9,551 bases of DNA from positions 1 to 9,551 of the forward strand of contig JAHJRU010000124.1 in assembly GCA_018830745.1 (NCBI GenBank), written 5' to 3'. The DNA is from Chloroflexota bacterium (GTDB lineage: Bacteria > Chloroflexota > Dehalococcoidia > Dehalococcoidales > JAHJRU01). Shown piece after piece: positions 1 through 8,305 of the stretch. Within the stretch, counting starts at the first letter, position 1. Each line of letters begins with the position of its first letter. The notes under the pieces are model-generated. The model had not been told where the DNA came from. It was given only the letters and a program-made list of their open reading frames with translations, and ran no database searches. Both the position numbers and the translations under genes were made by a program.

Positions 1-198
1 CAATTCGAGTTCAGGATAGCTTAAAACAACCACCGCTGCGGTGGCTACCCCTGTTCTTGGTGCAGAAATATCCACGCCGGCAATATAACGCGGGGCGATA
101 GCCCGGCCAACTCTGGACACCTGTTTCGCCAGCTCACGCTGGATGTCCATCGCCTGAGCCACGCTGACCTGCCAATCATGCAACCTCTCCACCTTCAT
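1..198 (-). CDS. nfi: Endonuclease V (deoxyinosine 3' endonuclease), N-terminal part, cut by window edge
   Basis: The reverse strand reads from an ATG at 198 through 66 open codons to base 1, where the window cuts it. The peptide has the N-terminal pattern of endonuclease V: an amphipathic helix (LHDW...AQAMDIQRELAKQV), then YIAGVDIS, a variable stretch, and AAVVVLSYPELE. Asp43 of the GVD motif matches the first metal-binding catalytic Asp of the family; the other acidic residues would lie outside the window. The enzyme nicks DNA near deoxyinosine, a product of adenine deamination, and starts its repair. The gene is transcribed away from rpsP. Its start codon lies seven bases past a TATAAT box, so the message may be leaderless, and no Shine-Dalgarno is visible. 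Identification rests on motifs recalled, not on a search, but the match is strong. Confidence 0.88.
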   Translation of the reverse strand, partial: MKVERLHDWQVSVAQAMDIQRELAKQVSRVGRAIAPRYIAGVDISAPRTGVATAAVVVLSYPELEL

Positions 199-204
199 AC
201 TGTG

Positions 205-234
205 ATTATACCGAGTGTTCTTATCCCTTGACAA
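205..234 (-). promoter_or_regulatory. Promoter of nfi, leftward
   Basis: On the minus strand a TTGTCA -35 element (234-229) and a perfect TATAAT -10 element (210-205) are separated by 18 bases. The expected transcription start, about seven bases downstream, falls at the nfi ATG (198), implying a leader of zero or very few bases. Confidence 0.7.
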
Positions 235-244
235 CCTGCCACCA

Positions 245-273
245 TTGACAACCACGGAATATTAGGGCATAAT
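245..273 (+). promoter_or_regulatory. Promoter of the rpsP-khpA-rimM operon, rightward
   Basis: A perfect TTGACA (245-250) is followed after 17 bases by CATAAT (268-273), a near-consensus sigma-70 type promoter. The expected start is near 280, giving a short leader with GAAAGG (281-286) ten bases before the rpsP ATG. The nonamer TTGACAACC occurs twice (228-236 and 245-253), and its left copy overlaps the -35 box of the divergent nfi promoter. Confidence 0.75.
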
Positions 274-296
274 ATCAAAAGAAAGGCAAACTGAAT

Positions 297-566
297 ATGG
301 TAAAGATTAGACTACGCCGGATGGGCAGCAAGAAAAAACCGAGTTACCGATTGGTGGTGGCTGATTCTAGAGCCGCCCGCGATGGGGCATTCATCAGCAC
401 CATCGGTCACTATAATCCACTGACCGACCCGGAAACAGTGGTTATCGATGAAGAAAAAGCGCTACACTGGCTGAGTCAAGGCGCTCAACCTACCGCTACC
501 GCTACCAGACTGCTAACTAAGTTTGGTATCCTGGACAAGTTCAAAACAAGTAAGGAGAAATCATGA
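297..566 (+). CDS. rpsP: 30S ribosomal protein S16
   Basis: This 89-residue protein is a small-subunit ribosomal protein that binds 16S rRNA and helps fold the 5' and central domains during 30S assembly. It opens with the S16 signature ([10 protein letters not shown], then [18 protein letters not shown]), followed by [10 protein letters not shown] and a helix ([21 protein letters not shown]). The length is normal for the family. The ATG has GAAAGG ten bases upstream. It is the first gene of a rightward cluster: its TGA stop overlaps the ATG of khpA (ATGA, 563-566), so the two are probably translationally coupled. The divergent neighbour is nfi; no ffh gene is seen upstream, although that is its neighbour in many bacteria. 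Confidence 0.97.
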   Translation: MVKIRLRRMGSKKKPSYRLVVADSRAARDGAFISTIGHYNPLTDPETVVIDEEKALHWLSQGAQPTATATRLLTKFGILDKFKTSKEKS

Positions 567-793
567 GAGACCTAGTAGAATACATCGCCAAATCAATCGT
601 AAATGCGCCTGACGATGTAGTGGTTACTGAAGAGAGCACAGAAGATGAGGGCATACTCATCAAATTGCAAGTTGCCGATGACGATAAGGGAAGGGTAATC
701 GGCAAACAAGGACGAATAGCCCAGGCTATTCGCACACTTATCCGGGTAAAAGCTGCCAAGCAGGGTACCCGGGCTACTTTGGAAATACTTTAA
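563..793 (+). CDS. khpA: KH-domain RNA-binding protein KhpA
   Basis: This 76-residue protein is essentially a single KH domain with the RNA-gripping GKQG loop at residues 47-50, preceded by DDDKGRVI and followed by the helix [15 protein letters not shown]. Family members (KhpA, formerly YlqC) bind RNA, often paired with KhpB/Jag, and affect translation, cell-envelope growth and division. The length and the position between rpsP and rimM are standard for the family. The start overlaps the rpsP stop by four bases, and AAGGAGAAATC just before the ATG holds a good Shine-Dalgarno (AAGGAG). The specific RNA targets cannot be read from the sequence. Confidence 0.95.
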   Translation: MRDLVEYIAKSIVNAPDDVVVTEESTEDEGILIKLQVADDDKGRVIGKQGRIAQAIRTLIRVKAAKQGTRATLEIL

Positions 794-834
794 AAAGAAC
801 TCAGCCAGTTCGCCCGCAAACAACTGAAAGCACA

Positions 835-1386
835 GTGAATTATCCTCCAGAGACAATGGTGGAAACGTCCGAGATGGAATTCATCACCATCGGAGAAATT
901 GTTGCTCCCCAGGGTACTAAAGGCAAGCTGAAGGTAAAAGTACTCACGGACTTCCCTCACCGCTTCGCCGCCAACTCAACCATTTATGTCAACCACCAGC
1001 CGACGACCATTGAAACTTCCACGTGGTACAAAGGCATGGTGATCATCAAGCTTCCCGCCATCGACAGCCTTCAGGATGCGGAACGGTTGCGCGGGGAAAT
1101 GATAGAAATACATCCCAGCCAGCTTCAACCCCTGCAAGAGGGGCAATATTACATCTTTCAGCTTATCGGACTGGAAGTATGGACCACCGCCGGAGAACTG
1201 CTGGGAAACATAAAGGAAATAATAACCGCCAAGAGCAACGACAACTATGTTGTCAGCGGCGATAAGGGAGAGTTTCTCATCCCGGCTATTGAAGATGTAG
1301 TCAAATCGGTTGACCTTGAAACGAAACGTATGGTCATCGAGCCATTGGAAGGATTGCTGGAGCTGAATAAAAAAACTGGCGGATAA
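835..1386 (+). CDS. rimM: Ribosome maturation factor RimM
   Basis: RimM binds S19 in the 30S head and is needed for late 16S rRNA maturation. The 183-residue reading frame shows the N-terminal RimM barrel (FITIGEIVAPQGTKGKLKVKVLTDFPHRF, about residues 15-95) and a C-terminal PRC-barrel (YYIFQLIGLEVWT onward, ending IPAIEDVVKSVDLETKRMVIEPLEGLLEL). The start is uncertain: the GTG at 835 has only weak GAAAG upstream. The ATG at 874 (MEFITIGEIV) would give the N-terminus most like the family, and the ATG at 856 is also possible. It lies 41 bases after khpA. trmD and rplS, which often follow rimM, are absent here. The last 18 bases of the gene are shared with the terminator of the convergent atp operon. 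Confidence 0.95.
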   Translation: MNYPPETMVETSEMEFITIGEIVAPQGTKGKLKVKVLTDFPHRFAANSTIYVNHQPTTIETSTWYKGMVIIKLPAIDSLQDAERLRGEMIEIHPSQLQPLQEGQYYIFQLIGLEVWTTAGELLGNIKEIITAKSNDNYVVSGDKGEFLIPAIEDVVKSVDLETKRMVIEPLEGLLELNKKTGG

Positions 1387-1398
1387 AATACCCGCCAG
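1369..1398 (-). terminator. Intrinsic terminator of the atp operon, inside the rimM 3' end
   Basis: Read leftward, a perfect 7-bp stem (CTGGCGG, 1398-1392, pairing with CCGCCAG, 1382-1376) with a 9-base loop is followed directly by seven T (1375-1369). This is a classic rho-independent terminator for transcripts coming from atpC. In the rightward direction the same hairpin has no T-run, so it should act one way. The hairpin spans the rimM stop codon. Confidence 0.88.
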
Positions 1399-1400
1399 CG

Positions 1401-1420
1401 TCGTCAGGACTTCCTGATGA
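1401..1420. repeat. Second inverted repeat between rimM and atpC
   Basis: The segment can fold into an 8-bp stem (1401-1408 with 1413-1420, including one G-U or A-C type pair depending on strand) around the tetraloop ACTT. No T-run follows on either strand, so it is not a standard terminator by itself. It may protect 3' ends or mark the convergent junction. Confidence 0.5.
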
Positions 1421-1425
1421 GCCGA

Positions 1426-1854
1426 CTACGGTCGACCGTCTCGCCTTCTACGGCCTACCCTTTGAGCTGCTTTAAGTCGAATCATTGCCCTCCGCAATGC
1501 CTGCTCGGCACGTGCTGCATCTACCTCAGTGCCCTTACGCTCAACCAGGTGCTCTTCAGCCCGGCGCTTGGCTTCCTCCGCCCGGGCAATATCTATTTCG
1601 TCCGCCCTTTCCGCAGAATCAGCCAGTACTATTATACGGTCGGGCCGCACCTCAAGAAAGCCACCGCCAATGGCCAGGCAGAACTCTGAACCGCCCTGCT
1701 TTATCAGCAACTCACCCGACTGCAGCATGGTCATCAGAGGCGTATGATGCGGCAGGATGCCCAGCTGGCCCTCAATACCGGGGGCCACCACCGTATCCAC
1801 GTCCTCGGAGAAAACCACCCGCTCAGCGGTAACTACATCAAGTTTAACCGTCAC
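1426..1854 (-). CDS. atpC: ATP synthase F1 subunit epsilon
   Basis: This 142-residue protein is the epsilon subunit of the F1 central stalk, which contacts gamma and the c-ring and can inhibit ATP hydrolysis. The N-terminal beta-sandwich is clear ([39 protein letters not shown]). It is followed by two long charged helices (about residues 85-135, rich in Ala, Glu and Arg) and ends in an unusually basic tail ([10 protein letters not shown]). The start is GTG, with GGTGG seven bases upstream, eleven bases after the atpD stop. It is the last gene of the operon. A 12-base perfect palindrome (1428-1439) lies over its final codons. Confidence 0.96.
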   Translation of the reverse strand: MTVKLDVVTAERVVFSEDVDTVVAPGIEGQLGILPHHTPLMTMLQSGELLIKQGGSEFCLAIGGGFLEVRPDRIIVLADSAERADEIDIARAEEAKRRAEEHLVERKGTEVDAARAEQALRRAMIRLKAAQRVGRRRRDGRP

Positions 1855-1865
1855 TAACTTACCAC

Positions 1866-4129
<2,264 letters not shown>

Positions 4130-4152
4130 TCTCTAAAGTTACCTCCTTGTGA

Positions 4153-5664
4153 CTATCCCCCAAAGCTCTTTTTAAATTCAACCAGTGCTGCTTTCAGCTT
4201 CTCTCCGGTATCAGCGCCGATATCCTTTTCCCTGGTAATAGCCTCGCCAATGCCGGGATGATTAGCTTCCATAAACCGATGGAGCTCAGCTTCAAAATCA
4301 ACCACCTTATCCACCGGTACATCATCGATATAACCGTTGATGGCGGTATAGAGAATAACCACCTGCTTCTCCAGCGCCATAGGGACATACTGAAGCTGCT
4401 TCAATACCTCGGTAATTCGCTGGCCTCGGTCCAGTTGGTCCCGGGTGGCTTTATCCAGCTCGGAGGTGCCAAACTGGGCAAAGGCAGCCAGTTCCCGGAA
4501 CTGTGCCAGGTCCATCTTCAACCGACCCGCCACCTGCTTCATAGCCTTGGTCTGCGCCGCACTGCCGACACGTGATACCGATATACCGATATTAAGCGCC
4601 GGCCTGATGCCGGCATTAAAAAGGTCGCTCTCCAGATAAATCTGTCCGTCGGTAATGGAGATAACATTGGTCGGGATGTAGGCTGAGACATCACCGGCCT
4701 GGGTCTCGATTACCGGCAATGCGGTTAGAGAGCCGCCCTTAAACTCTTCCGAGAGTTTGGCCGAGCGTTCCAGCAGGCGGCTGTGCAGATAAAATACATC
4801 GCCGGGATAAGCCTCACGTCCCGGTGGGCGCCGCAACAGCAGGGATAGCTGCCGGTAAGCCCAGGCATGCTTGGAAAGGTCATCGTAAACAATCAGCGCA
4901 TCCTTACCCTGCTCCATGAAGTACTCGCCCATAGCGCAACCGGCATAAGGAGCAAAGTATTGCAGGGCTACGGAGTCAGCGGCGTTAGCCGCCACTACGA
5001 TGGTATGTTCCATAGCGCCATGCTCCTCCAGCGTGGCTACCATGCGCGCCACCTTGGATGCCTTCTGTCCGATGGCCACATAGATACAGATTAAGTCGCC
5101 GCCTTTTTGATTGATTATGGCATCAAGAGCAATGGCGGTCTTACCTGTGGAGCGGTCACCGATGATAAGCTCACGCTGACCCCGGCCAATGGGAATCAAG
5201 CTGTCAATGGCTTTAATGCCGGTCTGCACCGGGGTATCTACTGATTGACGTTTACTGACATCGGGGGCGACACGTTCTATCGCCCGCATGCTGGTGGTCT
5301 TAACCGGCCCCTTACCATCAATGGGGCGACCCAGCGGGTCAACCACGCGACCGATAAGCGCCTCGCCAACCGGCACTTCGGCAATGCGACCGGTAGCCCG
5401 CACTTCGTCGCCTTCCTTTATCGTGGCGTACTCCCCCAGCATGATAGCCGATACGCTATCCTCCTCCAGGTTAAGCACAATACCCATGACATCGCCGGGG
5501 AACTGAAGCAACTCGTTGTTCTTGGCCGCCGCCAGCCCGTGAATCCGGGCAATGCCATCACCCACCTCAACCACCGAACCGACGTCCACCATGGCTGCCG
5601 TAGTGCCGAACTGCTCAATCTGCTGTTTGATTACCGATACTATATCCTGTCCTCTAGTGGTCAT
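4153..5664 (-). CDS. atpA: ATP synthase F1 subunit alpha
   Basis: This 503-residue protein is the non-catalytic nucleotide-binding subunit that alternates with beta in F1. It shows the N-terminal delta-binding helix (residues 1-20), the barrel ([15 protein letters not shown]), a P-loop GDRSTGKT at 169-176 with Lys175 and Thr176, the [40 protein letters not shown] region (260-300), and the arginine finger Arg365 in [11 protein letters not shown]. Ser172 replaces the Gln found in most alpha P-loops. The ATG at 5664 lies 103 bases after the atpH stop; that gap holds a palindromic insert whose purine-rich flank (AAGGGGTGAG) provides the likely ribosome site, about ten bases upstream. No key residue is missing. 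Confidence 0.98.
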   Translation of the reverse strand: MTTRGQDIVSVIKQQIEQFGTTAAMVDVGSVVEVGDGIARIHGLAAAKNNELLQFPGDVMGIVLNLEEDSVSAIMLGEYATIKEGDEVRATGRIAEVPVGEALIGRVVDPLGRPIDGKGPVKTTSMRAIERVAPDVSKRQSVDTPVQTGIKAIDSLIPIGRGQRELIIGDRSTGKTAIALDAIINQKGGDLICIYVAIGQKASKVARMVATLEEHGAMEHTIVVAANAADSVALQYFAPYAGCAMGEYFMEQGKDALIVYDDLSKHAWAYRQLSLLLRRPPGREAYPGDVFYLHSRLLERSAKLSEEFKGGSLTALPVIETQAGDVSAYIPTNVISITDGQIYLESDLFNAGIRPALNIGISVSRVGSAAQTKAMKQVAGRLKMDLAQFRELAAFAQFGTSELDKATRDQLDRGQRITEVLKQLQYVPMALEKQVVILYTAINGYIDDVPVDKVVDFEAELHRFMEANHPGIGEAITREKDIGADTGEKLKAALVEFKKSFGG

Positions 5665-5669
5665 CTCGT

Positions 5670-5735
5670 TTAACTCACCCCTTTCTCACCCTCTCCTCTA
5701 GCGGAGGGTAAGGAATTATTGCCTGCGGAATTCAT
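5670..5735 (-). other. Possible 21-codon leader ORF upstream of atpA (doubtful)
   Basis: An ATG at 5735 opens 21 codons ([21 protein letters not shown]) that stop five bases before the atpA start. There is no convincing ribosome site, and half of it is simply the translated palindrome at 5688-5709. It could be a coupling leader peptide, but chance is more likely. Confidence 0.15.
5688..5709. repeat. REP-like palindrome between atpH and atpA
   Basis: ACCCTC (5688-5693) pairs with GAGGGT (5704-5709) across a 10-base loop, and alternative CTCC/GGAG pairing is possible inside. The element and its flank (5674-5713) differ from the rest of the operon, whose genes are mostly 10-60 bases apart. It resembles the short GGAGAGGGTGAG-type palindromes dispersed in many bacterial genomes. 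Only one copy is in this window, so repeat status is inferred. Confidence 0.45.
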
Positions 5736-5767
5736 GGTCACACCCAACTATCCCGCTTTATATCTCG

Positions 5768-6298
5768 CTATCCCTGTATTTCTTTCTTCAGCGCCAGCAA
5801 CCGGCTTCTGGTGGAGCCATCAAGCAACTTGCCGCCGATTCTGGCTACAATACCTCCCAGCAATTGAGGGTCAACCTGCATCTTAAGCACTACTTTCTTA
5901 CCGACCAAAGTGCCCAGACGTTCACTCAGCCGCTGTTCATCTTTATCATCAAGGGGAACAGCGGTGGTCACTTCAGCATGTTCCAGGCCATGATAGTTGT
6001 CCACCAGCCGCTGGTACTCATCAAAAATATCACCGACCATGCCCAGGCTTTCCTTGGCTACCAGCAGATAGACCAGGTTCAGCACCATCGGGTTTACATC
6101 CACCAGCCGCTCAGCCAGCAGCCTGGTCTTATCCTCAAAGGGAAACTTGGAGCTTTCCAGCCAGGCAACAAGTGACGCGTCTTCCCTCAGGCTGCCTATC
6201 TTACGCAGGTCAGCCGCCCACTTATCTAATTCATTTTTGCCCAGCGCAATTTCAAACACTGCCTGGGCATACCTTCTGGGATAAGCCCGTTTTGCCAC
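5768..6298 (-). CDS. atpH: ATP synthase subunit delta
   Basis: This 176-residue protein is the peripheral-stalk subunit that sits on top of F1 and joins alpha N-termini to the b subunits. It begins AKRAYPRRYAQAVFEIALGKNELDKW, the helical-bundle start typical of delta, and ends with the conserved region VDPQLLGGIVARIGGKLLDGSTRSRLLALKKEI. The length is standard. The start is GTG at 6298 with GGAGAGG just upstream, 54 bases after atpF. That gap contains a short hairpin (GGTATC/GATAACC around a GAGC loop, about 6324-6340), of unknown relevance. Confidence 0.96.
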   Translation of the reverse strand: MAKRAYPRRYAQAVFEIALGKNELDKWAADLRKIGSLREDASLVAWLESSKFPFEDKTRLLAERLVDVNPMVLNLVYLLVAKESLGMVGDIFDEYQRLVDNYHGLEHAEVTTAVPLDDKDEQRLSERLGTLVGKKVVLKMQVDPQLLGGIVARIGGKLLDGSTRSRLLALKKEIQG

Positions 6299-6352
6299 TT
6301 TCCTCTCCAGACTCGTTTAGCTTATGGTTATCGCTCGATACCAACCAGGTTC

Positions 6353-6862
6353 TTATTTTTTCTTGAAAGTGATGCTCTCTTCCAGCACCTTTTCAATAAT
6401 CTCACGGTGCGCTTCCTTATCCAGCGACCGGTCAATCACCTTCTCCGCTGCCTGAACCATCAGGTCAGCAAACGCCTTACGCACATCATCGATGGCTTCA
6501 TCCCGTTCCCGCTGAATATCACTACGCGCCCGCTGGATAAGAACTTCAGCCTCCGCTTTTGCGCCCACCTCCGCCTTCTGCCGCACTTCTTCCCCCGTCT
6601 TGACCGCCCGGGCAACCAGTTCCTGCCCTTCTTTGCTGGCGGTTTCAATCCTCTTCTCGGCTTCTTCCTCTGTCCGGGCTACCTGTTCCTTGATATACTC
6701 CGCCTGGTCCACACTATCCTTTATCTTTTTGGAACGCTCATCGAACATTCTCATAATCGGACGATAGGCTACCAGGTACAACAAAAGAAACAGGATACCG
6801 AAGTTTATAACCTGCGCTATCAGCGTCGGTAAACTAACGCCAAGCTCATCAATACCCTCCAT
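6353..6862 (-). CDS. atpF: ATP synthase Fo subunit b
   Basis: This 169-residue protein is the peripheral-stalk b subunit: one N-terminal membrane helix (about residues 12-32, LIAQVINFGILFLLLYLVAY) followed by RPIMRMFDERSKKI and a long charged right-handed coiled coil to the C-terminus, with alternating Glu/Lys/Ala. The coiled coil transmits stator load from Fo to delta/alpha. Only one b gene is present, so the stator is probably a b homodimer, not b/b'. The ATG has AAGGGGGAG four bases upstream. The 199-base gap to atpE is the longest in the operon and contains the 35-codon membrane ORF. Confidence 0.96.
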   Translation of the reverse strand: MEGIDELGVSLPTLIAQVINFGILFLLLYLVAYRPIMRMFDERSKKIKDSVDQAEYIKEQVARTEEEAEKRIETASKEGQELVARAVKTGEEVRQKAEVGAKAEAEVLIQRARSDIQRERDEAIDDVRKAFADLMVQAAEKVIDRSLDKEAHREIIEKVLEESITFKKK

Positions 6863-6929
6863 CAGCTCCCCCTTCAGAACTACTTAAGAGGCAAAGACAA
6901 TTAACTATTATCCTTGCCCACACATACGC

Positions 6930-7037
6930 CTAGCTTAGCAATATACCCATTACCACTACGCCAGCCAGTAATATTCCACCCAATATTGCTGAACCGATAA
7001 TAATTCCCAGAGAGACGGGAATACCTTCTTGTCCCAT
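6930..7037 (-). CDS. Small hydrophobic membrane protein (35 aa) between atpE and atpF, unknown
   Basis: The reverse strand encodes 35 codons from ATG 7037 to TAG 6930. AAGGAGG sits five bases before the ATG, as strong as any ribosome site in the operon. The peptide starts MGQEGIPVSLG and is otherwise one hydrophobic segment (residues 6-34) rich in Ile, Leu, Val and spaced Gly (GSAILGGILLAGVVV), with one acidic residue, Glu4, and no Lys or Arg. One transmembrane helix with helix-packing small residues is predicted. It lies 24 bases after atpE and 67 before atpF, same strand, so it is surely co-transcribed. I do not recognise a family. It may be an accessory Fo subunit or assembly peptide. The first residues (EGI..VSL) faintly echo the start of AtpF, possibly by chance. 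Existence as a translated gene is likely; function is unknown. Confidence 0.72.
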   Translation of the reverse strand: MGQEGIPVSLGIIIGSAILGGILLAGVVVMGILLS

Positions 7038-7042
7038 ATCAG

Positions 7043-7049
7043 CCTCCTT
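7043..7049 (-). promoter_or_regulatory. Perfect Shine-Dalgarno deciding the 35-codon ORF
   Basis: CCTCCTT on the plus strand is AAGGAGG on the coding strand, five bases from ATG 7037. It lies in the 24-base gap after the atpE stop and serves no other start codon, which is the main argument that the small ORF is translated. Confidence 0.75.
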
Positions 7050-7061
7050 AAACCTGCATCG

Positions 7062-7292
7062 TTAGGCCACAAAAACCAGAAGAATGGCCACAATAAGAAC
7101 GTAGATACCGATAGCCTCGGCGAAAGCGGTGACCAGAATCATGTTGGTCATCAACGGGCCGCTCGCCTCCGGATTGCGGGATATCCCCTGCAGGGCCGAA
7201 TAACCAATCAGCCCGATAGCCAGAGCCGGCCCCATCATACCCAGGCCGGTAGCCAGCCCAACCGCTAGCATCTTCATTACTTCAGCATCCAT
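7062..7292 (-). CDS. atpE: ATP synthase Fo subunit c
   Basis: This 76-residue hairpin protein forms the rotating proton-carrying ring of Fo. Helix 1 (about 8-30) carries a Gly-patterned run GLATGLGMMGPALAIGLIG, the polar loop is SRNPEA, and helix 2 (about 50-74) holds the ion-binding Glu59 in AFAEAIGIY. Na+-type c subunits need a Gln in helix 1 and Ser/Thr after the Glu; here these positions are Ile and Ala, so H+ coupling is inferred. I chose the ATG at 7292, with AAAAGGGGG seven bases upstream, over an in-frame TTG two codons earlier. The gene lies 59 bases after atpB. Confidence 0.96.
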   Translation of the reverse strand: MDAEVMKMLAVGLATGLGMMGPALAIGLIGYSALQGISRNPEASGPLMTNMILVTAFAEAIGIYVLIVAILLVFVA

Positions 7293-7351
7293 TATCAAAC
7301 CCCCTTTTCCTGTTTTTTTATATCTCTATGCCCTCAGGCAAAGTCGACGTT

Positions 7352-8305
7352 TTAATGACCTTCGCCACTGTGGGCAGTTGTCGCCAGAGTCAGAAATACC
7401 AGGGTCAAGCCGGCAAAGATAAGCGCCTGCACAAAGCCCACCAGCAACTCAAGTCCGTAAAAGACTACCCCAAATACCCAGGGGACAAGGAAGACAACCA
7501 TTAAAAGCAAAATCTCACCGGCCGTCATATTGCCGAAGAGACGGAAGGTGAAGCTGACAATACGGATAAACATGCTCAGCAGTTCCAGTATGCTGACGAA
7601 GAACATGATGAACCCGGTGAACAGCCCGCCCATCCCAGCCTTTACCTTGCCGGTGAACAGCTGCCCCATAGCTTTAAACATCGGGCCCAGGTTAAAATAC
7701 TGTTGCAGAAACTTAAAACGAAGGTCTTTCAGCCCGAAATACAGCACGAAGACGAAGGAGACCAGCGCCAGTGCCAGAGGCGTATTAATGTCGGTATTAG
7801 CCGGGCGCAGCAGGTGTATCACGTGTCCGTGACTTTGCGCTGTTATGGAACCAAAACCGGGGAGCAAGCCCAGCCAGGCATTGAACATCACAAAGAGGAA
7901 GATGGTGGACACCACCGGAAAGAAGCGGCGTCCTTTCTCCTCTCCGGCCACGCTCTGGCAGAAGCTATACAATCCGCCAACCACGTACTCAAACGCCGCC
8001 TGCAGCCGACCCGGCACCATCGAAACCCGGCGCATTATAGCCCAGCTACCAGCTACCAGCACAATCATAGTGAACCAGGAAGCAATGAGGCTATTGGCTA
8101 CGGGAAAACCAAGGATATGAAAAACCGTTTCCGCCGGCAATTCCGGATGCGGTCGGGGAACACCTATCCAGTCTGGCAGATTGAGCCCTTTGAACACACT
8201 CTGGCCTATCGGACCAGCGAGAAATCCAGTGACAGCCAGAACCAGAAGAATTACAACCCCAATTAAAACGGGGAAAGAACAACCGAGACAGCCTTTCTTA
8301 GCCAC
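7352..8305 (-). CDS. atpB: ATP synthase Fo subunit a
   Basis: This 317-residue polytopic membrane protein forms the two proton half-channels beside the c-ring. The essential arginine is Arg255 in SFTFRLFGNMTAGE, with Asn259 and Glu264 nearby, and Gln293 in GFVQALIFAGLT corresponds to the channel glutamine of the E. coli protein. At least five further hydrophobic segments are visible. It is longer than the E. coli subunit, because of an N-terminal membrane segment (residues 11-31) after a short KK-containing start, and a longer loop near 195-230. The start is GTG at 8305, sharing one base with the TAG of the preceding AtpI-like gene. GGAG lies seven or so bases upstream, inside that gene, so translation is likely coupled. 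Confidence 0.97.
   Translation of the reverse strand: MAKKGCLGCSFPVLIGVVILLVLAVTGFLAGPIGQSVFKGLNLPDWIGVPRPHPELPAETVFHILGFPVANSLIASWFTMIVLVAGSWAIMRRVSMVPGRLQAAFEYVVGGLYSFCQSVAGEEKGRRFFPVVSTIFLFVMFNAWLGLLPGFGSITAQSHGHVIHLLRPANTDINTPLALALVSFVFVLYFGLKDLRFKFLQQYFNLGPMFKAMGQLFTGKVKAGMGGLFTGFIMFFVSILELLSMFIRIVSFTFRLFGNMTAGEILLLMVVFLVPWVFGVVFYGLELLVGFVQALIFAGLTLVFLTLATTAHSGEGH

Noticed and set aside
593..856. Leftward open frame opposite khpA
   Set aside because: The opposite strand encodes a textbook KH protein in a conserved operon; this frame is a shadow.
1417..1689. Rightward open frame of about 90 codons opposite atpC
   Set aside because: It is antisense to a clear epsilon subunit, has no family features and no ribosome site.
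5245..5673. Rightward open frame of 142 codons opposite atpA
   Set aside because: Shadow of the alpha subunit gene; no recognisable domain and no promoter or ribosome site.
6890..6918. GGCAA/TTGCC inverted repeat before atpF
   Set aside because: Only 5 bp of pairing with a 19-base loop; too weak to call a regulatory hairpin.
7293..7351. Possible terminator or attenuator between atpB and atpE (TGCC TGAG GGCA)
   Set aside because: The stem is only 4 bp and on the transcribed strand it is followed by A-rich, not T-rich, sequence.
7703..8266. Rightward open frame of 187 codons opposite atpB
   Set aside because: Long, but it is the mirror of a well-conserved membrane protein gene and its translation is low-complexity, polar and unlike any family.
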